From positions 1 through 64,000 of the forward strand of contig JAHBMJ010003412.1 in assembly GCA_018398765.1 (NCBI GenBank): a stretch of DNA of 64,000 nucleotides. Reading direction: 5' to 3'. The notes under the pieces are model-generated. The model worked only from the letters and a program-made list of their open reading frames with translations. It ran no database searches and was not told the origin of the DNA. Each line of letters starts with the position of its first letter. The first letter of the stretch is position 1. The DNA is from Chromera velia (taxonomy: Eukaryota; Sar; Chromeraceae). Below are positions 59,381-64,000 of this stretch, piece after piece. The position numbers were made by a program, and so were the translations under genes.

Positions 59381-60388
59381 GATTTTTCAAGCATGCATTG
59401 TCCCATGCAACAACATACATTGTCAGGAAAGTGCACATCATTACTCCTCTATAAGACAAAACGGCGACAGTGCTCTAGGGCACCACTAATCACTAATCAT
59501 ATGATGAGGTAACTCAATTAACGCAGCAGCCATCGTGACCCAATGGCAAAGGGCAGTCTGCGAGCATTCCAGTCATATTGCAAAGCTAGGAGCATGCTAA
59601 GCGATTGCTCACCGAAAGTGGTCGAACTTTAGGACGACTAGCTAGCAAAACACTGCGCCCCAGGATCGATCAGTCCGGTCCTAGGCGTGCAGCAATGAGG
59701 GCACTGGCCTTTCGGGCGTCCCATATATCGTAATGAAACTTGAAGGCCATGCAGGGGTCCATATGCAGGCTTGGCGCATAAACTAGCGCATAAACGGCAT
59801 GCATGACGGCGAAGTTAGGCAGAGGGGGCCAGGGGGTGGCGCGCGGTCCGTGTGTCAGAGAATGAGGAAGAGAAAAACAGAGAAAGGGAGCGAGAGGGAA
59901 AGCGAAAAAATAGCCAACAAAAAGAACTGACAGACTGCCTGGCCGGCTGCCAGTGGCTGACTGAGGAGATGAATACCTGACAGACTGACTGAATAGATCG
60001 ATAAATGAACGAATTGACAAAGGAACAATCACGAACGTTCGAATCGATAAATGAATGAATGAATGAATGAATGAATGAACGAACGACAGAACGAGCGAAC
60101 GAACGACCAAACTTGAAGAAACGAACGATTGAATGAATCGATCAGTCAATTAATGAAAGTTCTGAAACAAATGAATGGACAAACAAATGAATTGAAAAAG
60201 GGCCGGGCAAGTTAATAAATAAATGAACAGCCTGAAGTAAATGTGCACCGGCGGTTGACTCTCTGACTTGCGAGTTGCCTGACTTCGCCTGACCTTTTAA
60301 CATCCCACTAGCAGTCCTTTATTAACAAAAGGAAAGTCCGAAGGATGTATACCATCGTGAAGGCAAACGTCCCTATCAATCACCTACC

Positions 60389-60425
<37 letters not shown>

Positions 60426-60438
60426 CACGCTCTCTCCC

Positions 60439-60516
<78 letters not shown>
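60389..60516. repeat. (ACGC)n(TC)n(CA)n compound microsatellite
   Basis: Tetranucleotide ACGC followed by TC and CA dinucleotide runs. Confidence 0.95.
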
Positions 60517-60517
<1 letters not shown>

Positions 60518-60688
60518 AAAGAAGGAGACGAACCGACAAATCTCTAAGTTGGAATGAAGCAATCATGTTCTATCTTTTCATGTCGCTCCGGCACATGCTT
60601 TTTATTCATTCTTACAGCGATCGACGCTGTTGCATGCAGCCGATACCTCACAATCCTTTGAATTTCCTTGCACCTTTCTTTCCTAACC

Positions 60689-61297
60689 TCATCCGTCCCC
60701 AAAAATTAGTTCTTCCCGTCTCTTCCTGTTCCGTTCATACGCCGCTGCCTCCCTTTCATCCTCAAAGACAGGTTCTGCCCCTGTATCATCCGGGTCCGGG
60801 ATGTCCTCCTCCCTCCTCTCCAACGGCAAGACGCCTTTCTCCCTCATCAACTGCAGGAGCTCCGGTGAGAGATCGAAGACAAAATCAGGATGCGACCGGA
60901 AACGATTCTGCAGTTCAGTAAATTCGCCCCCTGCCGCGTCTAGAAGCAGCCCGAGTGCCTCTACGTTGTATCCTCCAACATGGGCCAGCGCTGACGTGCC
61001 CGAGCCGTACGGCAGGGCCCCGGCCTCCAGCAGCTTTCGGACCAGAGCCACCAGCAGCGGGGCTTTCTCGGGTCTTGAGACGGACGCGTAGCAGACGCAG
61101 ACGAATGGCAGCAGCTGATGGTGGGACTTGTGGTTCAATGCGTTCCGAAGCCGCACTTGCATCGCCTCCGACTGGTTGTGCTCTTCAACCAGAGCAGATA
61201 GAGTGGCCACAGGATCTGTGGAGAACATCACTTCCTTGTACAGCCGCTCCGACAGCTCGAAGACTGCTTTCGGATCCTCGGCGTCAAGGTCAGTCAT
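60689..61297 (-). CDS. Ankyrin-repeat-like protein, 202 residues
   Basis: Intronless frame from ATG (complement of 61295-61297) to TGA at 60689. Residues about 75-115 read VRKLLEAGALPYGSGTSALA then HVGGYNVEALGLLLDAAGG, which fits the ankyrin pattern (LL..GA......TAL..A.......v..LL..GA) for one to two repeats. The N-terminal helices are acidic (MTDLDAEDPKAVFELSERL). The C-terminal 45 residues are strongly charged (RREEDIPDPDDTGAEP, ending NRKRREELIFGDG), suggesting a disordered tail. Probably a small intracellular adaptor; partner unknown. No similar gene nearby. A real gene is well supported by composition and intact length; the ankyrin label is moderate. Confidence 0.7.
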   Translation of the reverse strand: MTDLDAEDPKAVFELSERLYKEVMFSTDPVATLSALVEEHNQSEAMQVRLRNALNHKSHHQLLPFVCVCYASVSRPEKAPLLVALVRKLLEAGALPYGSGTSALAHVGGYNVEALGLLLDAAGGEFTELQNRFRSHPDFVFDLSPELLQLMREKGVLPLERREEDIPDPDDTGAEPVFEDEREAAAYERNRKRREELIFGDG

Positions 61298-62494
61298 GGA
61301 GTCGGATGAGTGACGCGCTGCCGGTCGCTGGACGATCCAGTTGTCTGTGTATGTTCATGCAGATCGTGGATCAGAAGATAATGAGGTTGGGCGGAATGAG
61401 AGATTCAGACGCTCTGGCGCAGCGTCGTTGCAGAAGTTCAAGCGGTTACCTGGCCGATAATTATCCTGCTCGGCAGAGCGCTGAGACTGTCGAGGACTGT
61501 ACACGCTTCTTCATGCGGAGACGGGGATAGGCGAGAGACGGAAAAGTGGCAACGTGGCGGAGTGGCCAACCGAAGGAAACGGCGTAAACAGTTTTAAGTT
61601 GGACTATCATTCATGAACAAGCTTCATAGAAGCTTCCAGTCTCGTCCTTCTCTTCATTGTGTCAACATGCATGTTCAAACATCGTAATTAAAGCCTTCGA
61701 CATATATGCCTTCGATCATCTTCGATCGCTGTATCGATCGCGCGGTGTTACGCCATGTTACGCCGGTGCAGGTAGACGGTCGGGATAAACGATACGGCCC
61801 GGCCGCCCGGAAACGGCCGTGCACGGGCTAGTTTCTAAAAAACCGACCAAAAACAAACAAACAAACAAAAAAACCTGCAGTGACACTGCAATCATCTACA
61901 GTCATCAGTGGTTATTAGTACAAAACTTATTACTAACGCATCAGTGTGGACATCAAAGCTTAGTTAATGATGGGGGGTTTAGTATTCATACCGTGTTGTT
62001 AACGTACTGTACCGCATCGATCAGAAGAGAGAAGATGCCTACAGCTTAGAGAGAAGAAGTAAGATAAATAAAGATAAAGTAAAATGAAAGAAAATAAAAG
62101 AAAACTTCATTCTGAAAAGTATCTGAAAGCACTGTAAAGAGGGGGTCATAACAATTCAGGCTTCAAAAAAAAAAATCATATATATTTTTTTAATTGCATG
62201 AAGTTCAACGGGTTTTCTATAGTTTTCTATCATTTTTGAAAACCTAAAAAAACTTACGTACAACTGGATTACAATTTCGAATTAGAATTAAAAATTGAAA
62301 GAGTTTTAATTGCATGTTTTCATTTAATGTGAAGTCTGACTACACATAGTGCATCAGTCTCTTTAATGCTTTCAATTTTTTTTTTCCTTGTGTATATGCA
62401 CTGTCATACCCGTATAGAAATTTAAATATACAAATCTTTAATAACAAATTCTTGGAACTATAACAGTTGCTTCAAAACTTTCATCACTTTCCAT
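61298..62494. other. Intergenic, AT-rich from about 61850
   Basis: Upstream region of the ankyrin-like gene followed by AT-rich DNA. No coding signal recognised. Likely includes the 3' end of the minus-strand gene that stops at 62495. Confidence 0.55.
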
Positions 62495-64000
62495 TCAACT
62501 TGAAGCCTCTCCGCCGTCTGTCTCCTTCCGAGCTAAATCGGGCCGGCTACTGGTAAGACTTGTGACTGCAGCGCTTCTAAGTGCTTGAGACCGGGTGCGC
62601 ATACCCATCTGAGATCTCAGATAGAGGTCCATCGCGGCTGGGGGTGTCTGCCTCGTCTCAGCGGTGCGGTCGGGTCTAGAGTCGGGTTCGGATACGACAG
62701 GTTCGGATTTGGTGACACTGCACGAGAGAAGGTGGGGTGGAAGTTTGGGAGGGTCTGAACTGGCAGCAGGGGTCGCTCCCTTGTGCATGCCTCTGAGAAG
62801 AGCGGGCATTGATTCGTCTTCTCCCTCCTCCTCCTGTTCCGACTTTTCTTTCTTCTTCTTTTTCTCCTCAACCACCCCAGTGTATGCTGGGTTGAGGGCC
62901 TTTGAGGAGGAGGAAGACGGCGGTTGTCCGTCGTGGGGGTGTGTGGAGGGTGAGAGTCGAGGGGGGAAGTGGAAGGCTGTTGACAGGGTATCCTTTTGCT
63001 TATGTGTGAGGGGGGAAGATAAGGATGACGAGGACGAATAGCAGGAAGAAGACGAAGGCGGATTACAGACAGCACTTTTGCTCAGGACATGACCGGAAGA
63101 GCCCCTGCTCAAATGAGGAGGTACGGAGTGACTCTCGTCGTGTGTGTGTCTGGCCTGATTTCTGCTGGAGGGAGTGAAGAGTTGTCGCAGCGGCGCGATG
63201 GCAGAGGCCAGAGAGAGTGGCGAATGGGAAGTGAAGAAAGAGGGGGATGCAATGTTAGACGAGCGAGAGTGCCTTTTGCTTCTGTCGTGAGGCTTTTGTG
63301 ATTTCAGTTGTGAGCCCGGGAACTTGTTTTGCTTTGCGAGCGCACGGGAAGAAAGCAAAGGAGTGAAATTGTCGTGATCCGACTCCTCTCCTTCTTCGTC
63401 ACTGTCCCTCTCTTCCTCTCCTGCTTCCCCTTCCCCTCCCCCCCCTGCCTGACTGCCCATTCCAGACGATGCGTCGCCGTCGCTCTCTACATGCAACAGA
63501 GGCGGGACGGGGGCCGATCCTGTGAGGTTCAAATACCTGCAGATGCAGACAGGAAGGGACAGCCAAGACAACAGATAACGGAAAGATTAATGACTTGACA
63601 GTCAATCAAAGGTGGAAATGAGTTCCGGAAATTGATTGGTTGCATACATAGGGGCAGACTGAATTGGGAGATTTATGAATGAGTACACACCAAAAACTCA
63701 GACTTTCGTAGGAAGAGGAACTCCTAGAGAGAAACGTACTGAGTGTCTCGATGACATCAAAAAGAAACGCCCCAGTTAAAGAAAAAACAGAACGGAAGCA
63801 AGCGAAATTACTTTTGAGAACGGTGACAGCAATACAGAAAGAAATCCAAAAAACCTGGGAGCAGAAATGATACATGCACACATGCACAAAATATCAACGA
63901 AGAAACATTCCGTTCCTCCCTTCCAACTGACTCGTCTCCGAAAGGATCAGCAGCAGGAGATAAGGGAGACCCCTCCCCTCTCGACGAAGAATCCGATGAG
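62495..64000 (-). CDS. 3' part of a membrane-protein gene, running off the window
   Basis: The terminal exon is 63536-62495: it follows a ctgcag acceptor, begins with one base of a split codon and reads YLNLTGSAPVPPLL, then a 340-residue Ser/Pro-rich low-complexity tail with acidic (GEEERDSDEEGEESDHD) and Lys-rich (EEKKKKKEKSEQ) patches. Upstream, 63854-63740 follows a ccag acceptor, encodes a hydrophobic segment (VFWISFCIAVTVLK, later LTGAFLFDVIETL) and ends at a gtacgt donor, so the protein is probably membrane-anchored with a long disordered cytoplasmic tail. The two exons do not join in phase directly, so a small exon may lie between them. The family is not identifiable from what remains in the window. 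Confidence 0.5.

Larger units (their letters stand above)
58048..60688. other. Intergenic: gap, AT-rich repeat block and simple repeats
   Basis: No gene recognised. It holds the 157-N gap, an AT-rich block (58900-59640), an (GAAT)n array near 60050-60080 and a compound (ACGC)n(TC)n(CA)n array at 60389-60516. Confidence 0.6.

Overview
This window is nuclear DNA from a complex eukaryote, most likely a photosynthetic alveolate of the chromerid type (Chromera velia would fit). That is inference, based on: long GT-AG introns of about 300-550 bases, many microsatellites, sharply alternating gene-rich and AT-rich blocks, a phosphoglycolate phosphatase with a signal-plus-transit presequence of the red-algal-plastid type, and a very large secreted/transmembrane protein built from RCC1, EGF, HYR and GCC2/GCC3-like modules. 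The two assembly gaps (29608-29617, 58637-58793) and the window start are all bordered by C homopolymers.

Layout. 366-1517: decayed protein-kinase gene. 3971-4750: last exons of an unidentified gene. 9587-about 14215 (+): plastid-type phosphoglycolate phosphatase, nine or so exons. 16311-18360 (-): protein with a 54-bp-period Cys/His repeat array. 19569-20588 (+): Tc1/mariner-like transposase. 20868-21945: a separate non-coding terminal-inverted-repeat element. 23880-31730 (-): lipase maturation factor (LMF1/2) family gene, about 15 exons, reconstructed here with consistent splice phases. 31852-33616 (+): a possible small gene and a coiled-coil protein. 34780-37450: AT-rich block with two MITE copies, one with a perfect 8-bp target-site duplication. 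38204-39516 (+): OAS/cGAS-like nucleotidyltransferase, reading frame interrupted. 40269-55912 (-): one 15.6-kb gene of about 22 exons for a protein of about 3,270 residues. 57676-58047 (+): small Cys-rich protein. 60689-61297 (-): ankyrin-like protein. 62495-64000 (-): 3' part of a membrane-protein gene running off the window.

The most notable object is the giant gene. Its order is signal peptide, four copies of a two-exon pre-peptidase-C-like domain, a CCP/sushi-like domain, two RCC1 blocks separated by a calcium-binding EGF domain, two HYR domains, a GCC2/GCC3 Cys-rich stalk, a multi-pass membrane region and a long cytoplasmic tail. Most extracellular modules are bounded by phase-1 introns, the arrangement expected for exon shuffling, and several modules are recent tandem duplicates.

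Functionally the genes look unrelated: plastid photorespiration, ER lipase folding, surface recognition or adhesion, possible innate-immune-like nucleotide signalling, and mobile DNA. No CRISPR array, rRNA or convincing tRNA gene was seen. Exon coordinates were derived by eye from splice motifs, reading-frame phase and family conservation.
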